Assembly (NCBI GenBank): GCA_002701395.1
Contig: NZVC01000050.1
Location: 39,955 to 103,954, forward strand
Source of the DNA: Maritimibacter sp.
Lineage (GTDB): Bacteria > Pseudomonadota > Alphaproteobacteria > Rhodobacterales > Rhodobacteraceae
Length of the DNA: 64,000 nt
Direction: 5' to 3'
Position 1 is the stretch's first letter. The number at the start of each line of letters is the position of its first letter. The notes beneath the pieces were generated by a model. The model was not told the origin of the DNA, did no database searches, and was given only the letters and a program-made list of their open reading frames with translations. Below, piece after piece: positions 54,996-62,959 of this stretch. The translations under genes and the position numbers were made by a program.

Positions 54996-56260
54996 TCGTC
55001 GGCCTCCTTTTCACGCAGGGCGCCCTGATCGGGCCCAAGATCGGCGCCGTGCCGGTCGGGCGACCGGCGGTCGGCCAGCAGGTCGAACAGCCCGCCGATG
55101 CCTTTCGGGAAGAACAGCGTGACCAGTACGAAGGTCAGCCCCAGCAGGATCAGCCACCAGTCGACCCAGTTGATCGTATAGAAACCAAGGTTGATCGACG
55201 GCGCCTGCCCGCCGGTGAAGTAGGTCGACACCAGCGACACGAAAGCCGCGCCGATCACCGCACCGTACAGCCGCCCGCGGCCACCGATCGCCACCCAGAC
55301 CGCAAGATAGATCGACGCGATGGGCGCGATCTCGGCCGGGTTGATGATGCCCGCCTGCGGATAGTACAGCGCCCCCGCGATGCCGGCGATGATGGCGGTG
55401 AAGGTGAAGACGAACAGCTTGTAGCCCTCGACCGAGTAGCCAAGGAACCGCACCCGTGCCTCGTCGTCGCGGATGCCGCGGATGACCGAGCCGAACTTGC
55501 CCGACACCACCCACGCGCACAGAACATAGCCCGCGCCCAGCGCCAGCGCCGAGGCCCACAGGAACCACATCGACACGATGTCCTGACTGGCGGTGACGCC
55601 CGGCAGGTTCTGCAGGCCCGACAGCCCGTTGTTGCCGCGCAGGCCGCTGTCGTTCTGGAACAGGTACAGCGACAGCGCCAGCGTCATCGCCTGCGTCAGG
55701 ATCGACAGGTAAACGCCCGTCACCCGGCTGCGGAAGGCCAGCCAGCCGAACACCAGCGCCAGCAGCCCCGGCACCAGCACCACCGCCAGAAGCTGCAGCG
55801 GCAGCGAATGGGCGAAGGCCCAGATCGGCGGGAAGTCCGACGCCCCGACGACGCCGAAGATCTGCGTGGCAATGCCGCTGGAGATTTCCTCTGGCGTCGG
55901 TGGCAGGGCCGCGTTCGACATCGACTCGGCCACGATCAGCCGGGTGCGTTCGTACATCAGCCACATGCCGATGGCATAGCCGCCCAGCCCGAAGAAGGCG
56001 AAATGGCCCAGCGACAGGATGCCGGTATAGCCCCAGACCACGTCCATCGCGACGGCGATCAGGCACAGGCACAGCGTCTTGCCCAGCGTCTTGATGAAAG
56101 AGGTCGAGATCACGCCGATGCCGAAGCCCTCGGACAGGATCGTGACGCCCACGGTGAACACCGCAAGGCACGCCAGAAAGATCAGCACCGACGGGTTGCG
56201 CATCACGAAAGGCGTGCGGCGGCCGCCGCCCATCGCGGGATTGGTGGTGGTGGCGGTCAT
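54992..56260 (-). CDS. urtC: Urea ABC transporter permease UrtC
   Basis: A LivM-type permease of 422 residues with about nine or ten helices: VLIFLACLAVFTVGVTILSE, WGYTGILSLGHFAFFGLGGY (the LSLGHxAFFGLGGY permease motif), LLAVVLVPGLLALVFGWLAF, FAFTFTAIIAGIAGALYYPQ-type region (VFTFTAIIAGIAGAL) and GRGRLYGAVIGAAFVSLV. ATG 56260 was chosen after GGGGAAGCCACGCG; an upstream ATG would add residues unlike the family. Between urtB and urtC lies one extra gene for a secreted protein. Confidence 0.95.
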   Translation of the reverse strand: MTATTTNPAMGGGRRTPFVMRNPSVLIFLACLAVFTVGVTILSEGFGIGVISTSFIKTLGKTLCLCLIAVAMDVVWGYTGILSLGHFAFFGLGGYAIGMWLMYERTRLIVAESMSNAALPPTPEEISSGIATQIFGVVGASDFPPIWAFAHSLPLQLLAVVLVPGLLALVFGWLAFRSRVTGVYLSILTQAMTLALSLYLFQNDSGLRGNNGLSGLQNLPGVTASQDIVSMWFLWASALALGAGYVLCAWVVSGKFGSVIRGIRDDEARVRFLGYSVEGYKLFVFTFTAIIAGIAGALYYPQAGIINPAEIAPIASIYLAVWVAIGGRGRLYGAVIGAAFVSLVSTYFTGGQAPSINLGFYTINWVDWWLILLGLTFVLVTLFFPKGIGGLFDLLADRRSPDRHGADLGPDQGALREKEADE

Positions 56261-56291
56261 CGCGTGGCTTCCCCTGTCGTGTGGGCGTCGA

Positions 56292-56732
56292 TCAGAAAAC
56301 GGCCTGCCGCGCACGCGACAGGAAGAACCCGTGCCCGTCCGTGTTCACGCACTGCAGACCGCTGGCGGTCGAGGTGCAGGTCAGGCCGCGATAGGGTGCC
56401 GTCTCGCCGTAGTTCAGCTTGCCCTCGATCCAGGTGTCCCGCGGCGGCGTCGGCTCGCAGCGCAGGCTGGCCGGGCCGGTGTCCAGCATCGTGAAGCTGT
56501 GCCCCCAGTACCCGGTGCAGTCCGCTGGGCGCGGCAGCGCCGTGGGCCCGGGATTGCGCTGGACGATGGTGCAGACGATGTAGCTGGCGTTCGCCCTGAA
56601 CACCATCGTGCACTCGATGTTGCCCGACGGCGTCTCGAACACGATGTCCATGCCCTGCGCCTTGGACGGCGATGGCAGCGCCAGCGCGGCGGCCAGCAGG
56701 GCGGCGAACAGGCAATGGGCAATCCGAGGCAT
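56292..56732 (-). CDS. Secreted DUF6636-like protein inserted in the urt operon
   Basis: The 146-residue product starts MPRIAHCLFAALLAAALALP (signal peptide; ATG 56732 follows AGAGGACGTTCC). The mature part begins with VFETPSGNIECTMVFRANAS and continues with YIVCTIVQRNPGPTALPRPA, then C-rich GLTCTSTASGLQCVNTDGHG. The FxTPSGNIxC pattern matches the DUF6636 family as I remember it; six or so cysteines suggest disulfides in the periplasm. It lies between urtB and urtC in the same direction, an unusual place, so it may modulate urea uptake or have simply been inserted. Confidence 0.8.
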   Translation of the reverse strand: MPRIAHCLFAALLAAALALPSPSKAQGMDIVFETPSGNIECTMVFRANASYIVCTIVQRNPGPTALPRPADCTGYWGHSFTMLDTGPASLRCEPTPPRDTWIEGKLNYGETAPYRGLTCTSTASGLQCVNTDGHGFFLSRARQAVF

Positions 56733-56798
56733 GGAACGTCCTCTTTGACAGGCGGTCCGGCGCGGAACGGGCGAAGGTCGGGGCGTGGTCATTCATGC

Positions 56799-58790
56799 CT
56801 ATGCCTCCGCCGCGCGGCCCTTGAGGGCGATAAGCCCCCTTGGCCGGAACTGGATGAAAATGATGATGAAAATGATCATGTAGGTCTGGGCCGCCAGCGT
56901 GTTGGACGGGTTGAACCACTCGATGAACTTCTGAAGGAAGCCGATCAGCGTGGCGCCCAGCAGGGTGCCCCAGATGTTGCCGACACCGCCGACGACCACG
57001 GTCATGAACGACTGCACGATATAGGCCTGACCGATTTCCGACGTCACCTGCGCGTACAGGCCGATGGCGACACCGGCGATGCCTGCGATGCCGGACCCAA
57101 GGCCGAAGGTCAGCATGTTGATCTTGTCGGGATTGATCCCCATCGATGCGGCCATGCGCGGGTTCTGGGTCACGGCCCGCACCTCTAGCCCCACGCGCGT
57201 CTTGTTCATGATGAACAGGAACACGCCAAGAAAGATCAGCGCCAGCACGAAGATCGCCACCCGGATATAGCTGATCGAGACCACGTCGTTGAACACCAAC
57301 GCGCCGCCCAGCCAGTCGGGCGAGGTCAGCGGACGCGCCTGCGTGCCGAAGATGTTCTTGGCCAGCTGTTGCAGCGCGATCGAGATGCCGAAGGTCGCCA
57401 GCAGGGTTTCCAGCGGGCGGTGGTACAGCCAGCGGATCACCAGCCGTTCCATCGCCACACCGGCAGAGAAGGTCACAAGGAACGCCAGCGGAATAGCGAC
57501 GGCGATGGACGCGGTGTAGTTCGGGATGAACTGCTGCACGACATAGCCGGTGTAGGCGCCCATCATGATGAACTCGCCATGGGCCATGTTGATCACCCGC
57601 ATGACGCCGAAGGTGATGGCAAGGCCGATGGCGGCAAGGAAGTAGATCGACGCCAGCGACAGCGCGTCCAGCGTCAGGTCAAGGAACTGGTGGATCGCGA
57701 CCGTCCGGTCGATGGCCCGCAGCGCGCCCAGCGCGGCGGCGACGACCTCGGGCGAGGTCGCGGTGTAGACCTCGTAGAAGGCATAGCCCTCGATGATCTC
57801 GTCGATCTCGTCCTCGGTGGCGGCGGCTTCGACCGCGCCCTGCCGGACCAGTTCCGCATAGGCCAGATCGCGGGCGTCGTCGGTGTTCAGATCGGCGACC
57901 TGAATGCCGGCCACCTGCCCGTCGGCGATATTCGCCACCAGCGCGGCCTTCTGGTCGTCGCCGCTGATCAGCGGCGGGGCAAGCTCGTCCTCGACCAGCA
58001 GCGCATAGGCGTCGGCCTTGCTCAGCGCCTCGGAGCCGGGGCGCAGCACGCGGGCCACCTGTTCGCCTTCCGGCGCGGCGCCTTCGGCCACTTCCAACCG
58101 GGTCTGCACCAGCGGGTTCAGCGTTGCCCGTACGTCCAGCGACAGGTCGCCGGCAAAGCTTTCGATCGCCTCGATCCGTTCGGCGTCGCTTTCGGCGAAC
58201 TGGATGGTCAGAAGGCGGCTCAGACGGTCCATACGCTGACGGATCGCGGCGTTCTCTTCCTGCTCGATCGCGTCACGCATAACGGCAAGGTGCGACTCTT
58301 CGGGGCTGCGGGCGATGGCGTCCAGCGCCTCGGTCCGGACGATCACGCTGGGGTCGGTCAACTGAAAGCGGACCAGCGCCGCAGCCATCATCCGCTGGAT
58401 GCCGCTGTTGGGGCGCAGTTGGTCCATGTCGTCTTCAAGCGCGGTGCCCACGTCGTCCCCGGTCGCGATGTCGATCAGGGTCAGCAGGTCCTCGCCATCG
58501 GCGTCCTCGCCGGCGTCCTCGGTAAAGAAGAACAGGCCGTCGTCGGTGCGCTGCCACAGCTCGCGCGCCTGCCAGCGTTCCAGCACGTCCTGCGCCGCCG
58601 GAATGCCACTGGCCGCGATGGCGTCGATGGCCGGGCCGATGGTGCGGCGCGAACTGTCTTCGATGATCTCGCGGTGTTCCTGCAGAAGGGCCTGGATCTC
58701 GCTGAGCTCTTCGGTCTCCTGCGCCATGACGGCGGCGGGAAGCAGCAGGGTCAGCAGACATGCGGCAAGAAGTCGGTGGAGGCGGTTCAT
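56799..58790 (-). CDS. urtB: Urea ABC transporter permease UrtB with large N-terminal periplasmic domain
   Basis: A LivH-type permease of 663 residues. The C-terminal 300 residues contain the permease (LASIYFLAAIGLAITFGVMR, VINMAHGEFIMMGAYTGYVV, YGVGNIWGTLLGATLIG-like VGGVGNIWGTLLGATLIGFL). Before it is a signal peptide (LLAACLLTLLLPAAVMAQ) and about 330 residues of helical repeats (DAIARSPEESHLAVMRDAIE, AIRQRMDRLSRLLTIQFAES, YAELVRQGAVEAA) that look HEAT-like. Long UrtB forms of this kind are known in proteobacteria. ATG 58790 starts MNRLHRLLAACLL. A GC hairpin separates it from urtA. Confidence 0.92.
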   Translation of the reverse strand: MNRLHRLLAACLLTLLLPAAVMAQETEELSEIQALLQEHREIIEDSSRRTIGPAIDAIAASGIPAAQDVLERWQARELWQRTDDGLFFFTEDAGEDADGEDLLTLIDIATGDDVGTALEDDMDQLRPNSGIQRMMAAALVRFQLTDPSVIVRTEALDAIARSPEESHLAVMRDAIEQEENAAIRQRMDRLSRLLTIQFAESDAERIEAIESFAGDLSLDVRATLNPLVQTRLEVAEGAAPEGEQVARVLRPGSEALSKADAYALLVEDELAPPLISGDDQKAALVANIADGQVAGIQVADLNTDDARDLAYAELVRQGAVEAAATEDEIDEIIEGYAFYEVYTATSPEVVAAALGALRAIDRTVAIHQFLDLTLDALSLASIYFLAAIGLAITFGVMRVINMAHGEFIMMGAYTGYVVQQFIPNYTASIAVAIPLAFLVTFSAGVAMERLVIRWLYHRPLETLLATFGISIALQQLAKNIFGTQARPLTSPDWLGGALVFNDVVSISYIRVAIFVLALIFLGVFLFIMNKTRVGLEVRAVTQNPRMAASMGINPDKINMLTFGLGSGIAGIAGVAIGLYAQVTSEIGQAYIVQSFMTVVVGGVGNIWGTLLGATLIGFLQKFIEWFNPSNTLAAQTYMIIFIIIFIQFRPRGLIALKGRAAEA

Positions 58791-58847
58791 GCGCGGTCCC
58801 GGACGTTGTGCGGCTTCGCGGTGCCGCAGACTTCTAGAGATGCAGGC

Positions 58848-58869
58848 GGGGGGCCACGGTCGGCCCCCC
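58848..58869 (-). terminator. Hairpin between urtA and urtB
   Basis: Perfect 8-bp stem GGGGGGCC/GGCCCCCC with a 6-base loop, no T-run, 19 bases past the urtA stop. Such hairpins after a binding-protein gene often protect its mRNA and give more binding protein than permease; here this is inferred. Confidence 0.55.
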
Positions 58870-58888
58870 ACCCTTTGGTCGGGTCAGA

Positions 58889-60178
58889 TCAGTAGTTGGA
58901 TTCGATCTGCACGCAGGTCTCGGTCTCGGTGTTGTACATACCGCACTCGAGATCTTTCCAATCCGACTTCAGGACAGCCGATTCCGGAAGGAAGTCGGTC
59001 CATGCGTCGCCCGGAACCGGATCGGTTTCCGAGATGATGTCGAACTGACCGTCGGCAAGGATCTCGCCGATCAGCACCGGCTTGGACAGGTGGTGGTTCA
59101 CGCCCATCACGGCGGTGCCGCCGGTCAGGTTCGGGAACTCTTGGCCCCACATCGCTTCGCGCACGGCGTCGACGTCGGTGGTGCCGGCCTCGGTGACCGC
59201 GTTCACCCACATGTTGAAGCCGATGTAGTGGGCTTCCATCGGGTCGTTGGTCACGCGCGCCTCGTCACCGATGAACTCGTGCCATGCGGCGATGAATTCC
59301 GCGTTGGCGTCGGTGTCGGCGGACATGAAGTAGTTCCACGCGGCCAGGTGGCCGACCAAATCCGAGGTGTCGAGACCCGACAGTTCCTCTTCGCCCACCG
59401 AGAAGGCGACGACGGGGATGTCGGCGGCATCGATGCCAGCTGCGGCCAGTTCCTTGTAGAAGCCGACGTTGGCGTCGCCGTTGATGGTCGAGATCACGCC
59501 GACCTGGCTGCCGTCGGCGGCCAGTTCACGCACGTCGGCGACGATGGTCGCCCAGTCCGAGTGGCCGAAGGGCGTGTAGTTGACGAAGATGTCCTCGGCG
59601 GCGATGCCCTTGTCCTGCAGGTAGGACTCGAGAATGTTGTTCGTGGTGCGCGGGTAGACATAGTCGGTGCCCAGCAGCGCGAACTTCTCGACGCCCAGTT
59701 CCTCAAGGAAATAGTCGACAGCCGGGATCGCCTGCTGGTTCGGGGCGGCGCCGGTGTAGAAGACGTTCTTGGACGACTCTTCACCTTCGTACTGCACCGG
59801 GTAGAACAGCAGGCCGTTCAGTTCTTCGATCACCGGCAGGACGGATTTCCGCGACACCGAGGTCCAGTTGCCGAACATCACGTCGACTTCGTGCACCGTC
59901 AGCAGCTCGCGCGCCTTTTCAGCGAACAGCGGCCAGTCCGACGCCGGGTCGACCACGACAGCTTCCAGTTCGCAGCCCAGAACGCCACCCTTTTCGTTCT
60001 GCTGCTCGACGAGCATCAGCATGGTGTCTTTCAGCGTGGTCTCGGAAATCGCCATCGTACCGGACAGCGAGTGCAGCACGCCGACCTTGATCGGGCAGGC
60101 CACATCCTGCGCAGAGGCGTGGCTTGCGAACGCGGCAACAGCAGTCGCGCCAAGCAGGGCCTTGGTGAATTTAGACAT
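58889..60178 (-). CDS. urtA: Urea ABC transporter substrate-binding protein UrtA
   Basis: The 429-residue periplasmic binding protein begins MSKFTKALLGATAVAAFASH (signal peptide) followed by PIKVGVLHSLSGTMAISETT, the family N-terminus. Typical UrtA segments are GGVLGCELEAVVVDPASDWP, VMFGNWTSVSRKSVLPVIEE, LLFYPVQYEGEESSKNVFYT and VNHHLSKPVLIGEILADGQF. These distinguish it from branched-chain amino acid binding proteins. It delivers urea to UrtBC. ATG 60178 follows GAAGGGATGGATAC. It is the first gene of the operon, preceded by 441 bases shared with the divergent sugar operon. Nitrogen (NtrC) control is usual for urt; no clear sigma-54 promoter was found by eye. Confidence 0.96.
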   Translation of the reverse strand: MSKFTKALLGATAVAAFASHASAQDVACPIKVGVLHSLSGTMAISETTLKDTMLMLVEQQNEKGGVLGCELEAVVVDPASDWPLFAEKARELLTVHEVDVMFGNWTSVSRKSVLPVIEELNGLLFYPVQYEGEESSKNVFYTGAAPNQQAIPAVDYFLEELGVEKFALLGTDYVYPRTTNNILESYLQDKGIAAEDIFVNYTPFGHSDWATIVADVRELAADGSQVGVISTINGDANVGFYKELAAAGIDAADIPVVAFSVGEEELSGLDTSDLVGHLAAWNYFMSADTDANAEFIAAWHEFIGDEARVTNDPMEAHYIGFNMWVNAVTEAGTTDVDAVREAMWGQEFPNLTGGTAVMGVNHHLSKPVLIGEILADGQFDIISETDPVPGDAWTDFLPESAVLKSDWKDLECGMYNTETETCVQIESNY

Positions 60179-60619
60179 GTATCCATCCCTTCGGATTCTG
60201 GCGTGAAGATCGTTGCAGGCAGACCAAGCGGAACCTCTCCCGTGACACCAAGTCTGCCGGCGACTCCCCCGCCGTTCTTGTTGCACCCATGCCGGGGGTC
60301 GCGGACAGCCATGAACGCGGCACCGGCACTTCCGAAAGCCCCGATTGGATTCGGAACTTCCGAGCGCGTTGATACGGCGGCGATGACGCTGGGCGGAGCG
60401 TCAGCGTCGGTTTTGGCAATGCAGCATCCCACAGGTCCGTGGGTTTCGCCCAATTATTGGGCGCTAAAGGTGCATGTGGTCACTTTTTAGGCAGTGCGAT
60501 ATGCGAACGGCACATGGCACGGTTCATCCGGTGAAAACCGGGGGCCGGTGCGGCATTTGACGCTTCCGCTGCGACAGCAGGGATTTGCAACCCGCCGCCG
60601 GGCGCTACATGCTTGGCGC
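60179..60619. other. Divergent control region between urtA and the sugar operon
   Basis: These 441 bases hold the promoters of both operons. A 7-3-7 dyad lies at 60447-60463. No protein with support is seen; a plus-strand extension of the glycosidase frame to 60494 lacks a ribosome site. I could not find a convincing sigma-54 promoter. Confidence 0.5.
60447..60463. promoter_or_regulatory. Dyad CGCCCAA-N3-TTGGGCG
   Basis: CGCCCAATTATTGGGCG is a perfect 7-base inverted repeat with a 3-base centre, 157 bases before the glycosidase start and 270 before urtA. It may be an operator for the sugar genes or an enhancer for urt; the regulator is unknown. Confidence 0.4.
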
Positions 60620-62194
60620 ATGTACGCTTCTCACGGTTTCCTGCGCTCCGACATCGGGGACGTCGACGTCGTCTATCACGACGGCGAATATCACCTCTTC
60701 CACCTTGTTCTTCCGAACCACGATTTCATCGCCCACGCGGTCAGCCGCGACGGCATGACGTGGCGCCGGGTCCAGAACGCGCTGTTCGTCGACGATCCCG
60801 GCGCATGGGACGACGACATGCTGTGGACGATGCACGTCACGGCTGACCCGGACGCGCCCGGCCGCTGGCGCATGTTCTACACCGGCCTCAGCCGCCACGA
60901 ATACGGACGCGTGCAGCGCGTCGGGCTGGCGGTGTCGGACGACCTTTATACGTGGACCCGGTCCGAAGACCCGGCCTACCCGCTGGAAGTGTCCGGCCAG
61001 TGGTACGAATGCAGCTCGGACGAGGGCCGTAACTGGGTCTCGTTCCGGGACCCGTTCTTCTACCACGACCCCGAGACAGGCGACCGCCTGCTTCTGGCGG
61101 CGGCGCGGGTGAACGAGGGGCCGGTGATCCGGCGCGGCTGTGTCAGCGTCGCGCGCGAGACCGCCGCCAACGACTGGCAGTTCGAACCGCCGCTGTACCG
61201 CCCCGGCCTGTACGACGACGTCGAGGTGCCGAACCTGTTCCGGCTGGACGACAAGGTCTATCTGATCGGGTCGATCCGCGAGGATACCAAGATCCACTAC
61301 TGGTACGCCGACGACATCGGCGGGCCGTTCATGAACTTTGCCGATAACGTGCTGCTGCCAAAGGGCAACTACGCCGCGCGGGTCTGCAAGGTCGGCGACC
61401 GCTGGCTGCTGTTCAACTTCTTCCAGCGCAAGGAAATCATCTATGGCCGCGAGGTCATCGCCCGGATGCTGCCGCCGCCGAAGGAACTGATCACCGACCG
61501 GCGCGGGCGCCTGCTGCTCAAGTCCTTCTCGGGCTTCGACGCGCTGGCGCACCGCCCGGTGCAGATCACCCGCTCGTCCGAGATGAGCCAGCTGTACGGC
61601 AACCCCAACGCGACCATGACCTGCGGCGAGAACGCCGTCTCCATGTCCTGCCCCTCGGGGTTCGAGGCCTTCCTGCTGCCCGGCCAGCACGAGGATTTCC
61701 GCCTGCGCGCCCGCATCACGCTGGACGGTCACGGCAAATGCGGTCTGGTGCTGCGGGTCAGCGAGGAAGGCGACGGCTATTACCTCGCGCTCGACCTGTG
61801 GAAGGGCTACGCCCAACTGCGCCGCTGGGGTGCGAACCCGCGGCCCGAGTTCGAACACGCCTTCCGGTACGAGACGCTTCAGGCGGGCAACTTCGTCCCG
61901 CTTTTCCAAGCCACAGACATCGACGTCGAGGTCGTCACCCACGGTTCGTACATCGAGTTCTCGTTGAACGGTCAGGTCACGCTGTGCGTCGTCGACGACG
62001 GCTATTGCGACGGCCATATCGGGTTCTACACCGAAAGCGCGACGCTGAAGGCCGAGGACATCTTCCTCGAAAAGCTGGACCGTCGCACCGCCGAGGAAGA
62101 ACCGGTCTACACCGCCACCCGGCACAACCCGCCGGACCCGCAGTTCCACCTGATCGATGTGCAGCCGCAACTGGAGCCCCCATCGGACACCTGA
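60620..62194 (+). CDS. Five-bladed-propeller glycoside hydrolase (GH32-like), linked to fructoside synthesis genes
   Basis: The 524-residue protein starts MYASHGFLRSDIGDVDVVYH. The N-terminal 330 residues look like a beta-propeller hydrolase: DGEYHLFHLVLPNHDFIAHA, VSFRDPFFYHDPETGDRLLL (RDP as in clan GH-J), WYECSSDEGRN and DDVEVPNLFRLDDKVYLIGS. The WMNDPNG nucleophile motif of classic GH32 is missing. The C-terminal part (FRLRARITLDGHGKCGLVLR, GSYIEFSLNGQVTLCVVDDG) is a beta-sandwich. Its linkage to an HAD phosphatase and a GT4 synthase points to turnover of a fructoside. Its stop overlaps the next start. Confidence 0.78.
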   Translation: MYASHGFLRSDIGDVDVVYHDGEYHLFHLVLPNHDFIAHAVSRDGMTWRRVQNALFVDDPGAWDDDMLWTMHVTADPDAPGRWRMFYTGLSRHEYGRVQRVGLAVSDDLYTWTRSEDPAYPLEVSGQWYECSSDEGRNWVSFRDPFFYHDPETGDRLLLAAARVNEGPVIRRGCVSVARETAANDWQFEPPLYRPGLYDDVEVPNLFRLDDKVYLIGSIREDTKIHYWYADDIGGPFMNFADNVLLPKGNYAARVCKVGDRWLLFNFFQRKEIIYGREVIARMLPPPKELITDRRGRLLLKSFSGFDALAHRPVQITRSSEMSQLYGNPNATMTCGENAVSMSCPSGFEAFLLPGQHEDFRLRARITLDGHGKCGLVLRVSEEGDGYYLALDLWKGYAQLRRWGANPRPEFEHAFRYETLQAGNFVPLFQATDIDVEVVTHGSYIEFSLNGQVTLCVVDDGYCDGHIGFYTESATLKAEDIFLEKLDRRTAEEEPVYTATRHNPPDPQFHLIDVQPQLEPPSDT

Positions 62195-62928
62195 CCCAGC
62201 CCCCCGCCCGCCCCTGGCTTTTGGTCAGCGACATCGACGATACCCTGACCGGCGACGATGCCGCGATGCAGGCGCTTGGGGCCGCGATCGACGCGGATCG
62301 CGACCGGCTGTGGTTCGCGGTGAACTCCAGCCGCCCCGCAGGCAGCGTGGCCGAAACGCTGTCCTCCGTCTTCCCGCCCCAGCTGCGCCCCGACGGGGTG
62401 ATCACCGCGCTGGGGACGGAAATCGCGTGGCAGGGCGCGCCGCTTGACGGCTGGGAACAGCGGTTCGAGGGCTGGCCCCACGCCCGGATCTTCGACACGC
62501 TCGATCGCCTTGGCCATCGCCCGCACGACCCCGCCTTTCAGACCCAGCGCAAGGTCAGCTTCGCCATTCCACCGTCCGACCAGCCCGCCGCGCGACAGGC
62601 GCTGTCGGGCTTCGACTGCACGATCATCGCGTCCGGCAGCGACGATTTCGACGTGATCCCGACCGCCGGAGGCAAAGACAAGGCCGCGCTTTTTCTGGCG
62701 GAATATCTGGGGCTTGGCCCCGGGAAACTGATTGTCGCCGGGGACAGCGGGAACGATCTGGCGATGTTCGGCGTTACCTCGATGGGGATCGCCGTGCAAA
62801 ACGCGCGCTCCGAATTGCTGGACGCGCTGACCCCCGGAGCCTTCCATCACGCCAAGGCAGCCCATGCCGCCGGTGTGCTTGAGGGGCTTCGGCACTACGG
62901 CGCGCTTCCCCACGAGACAGAGAAATAA
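62191..62928 (+). CDS. mfppB: HAD sugar-phosphate phosphatase, mannosylfructose-phosphate phosphatase-like
   Basis: The 245-residue phosphatase of the sucrose-phosphatase-like HAD branch carries motif I PWLLVSDIDDTLTGDD, motif II-like VNSSRPAGSVAET, GGKDKAALFLAEYLGL with the motif III Lys and motif IV VAGDSGNDLAMFGV. It should dephosphorylate the disaccharide phosphate made by the next gene. No ATG, GTG or usable TTG stands before motif I; the best start is CTG 62191, whose CTGA overlaps the glycosidase stop, so a rare start codon or reinitiation is proposed. Sucrose-phosphate phosphatase is the alternative. Confidence 0.75.
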   Translation: MTQPPARPWLLVSDIDDTLTGDDAAMQALGAAIDADRDRLWFAVNSSRPAGSVAETLSSVFPPQLRPDGVITALGTEIAWQGAPLDGWEQRFEGWPHARIFDTLDRLGHRPHDPAFQTQRKVSFAIPPSDQPAARQALSGFDCTIIASGSDDFDVIPTAGGKDKAALFLAEYLGLGPGKLIVAGDSGNDLAMFGVTSMGIAVQNARSELLDALTPGAFHHAKAAHAAGVLEGLRHYGALPHETEK

Positions 62929-62959
62929 TGAAAATCCAATGATCGGACCAGGATACACG

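Noticed and set aside
53464-60178. Branched-chain amino acid transporter (livFGMHK)
   Set aside because: The binding protein has UrtA-specific segments and UrtB has the long N-terminal domain seen in urea transporters.
60179-60300. Sigma-54 promoter for urtA
   Set aside because: No GG-N10-GC pair with the right flanks was found by eye in the expected region.
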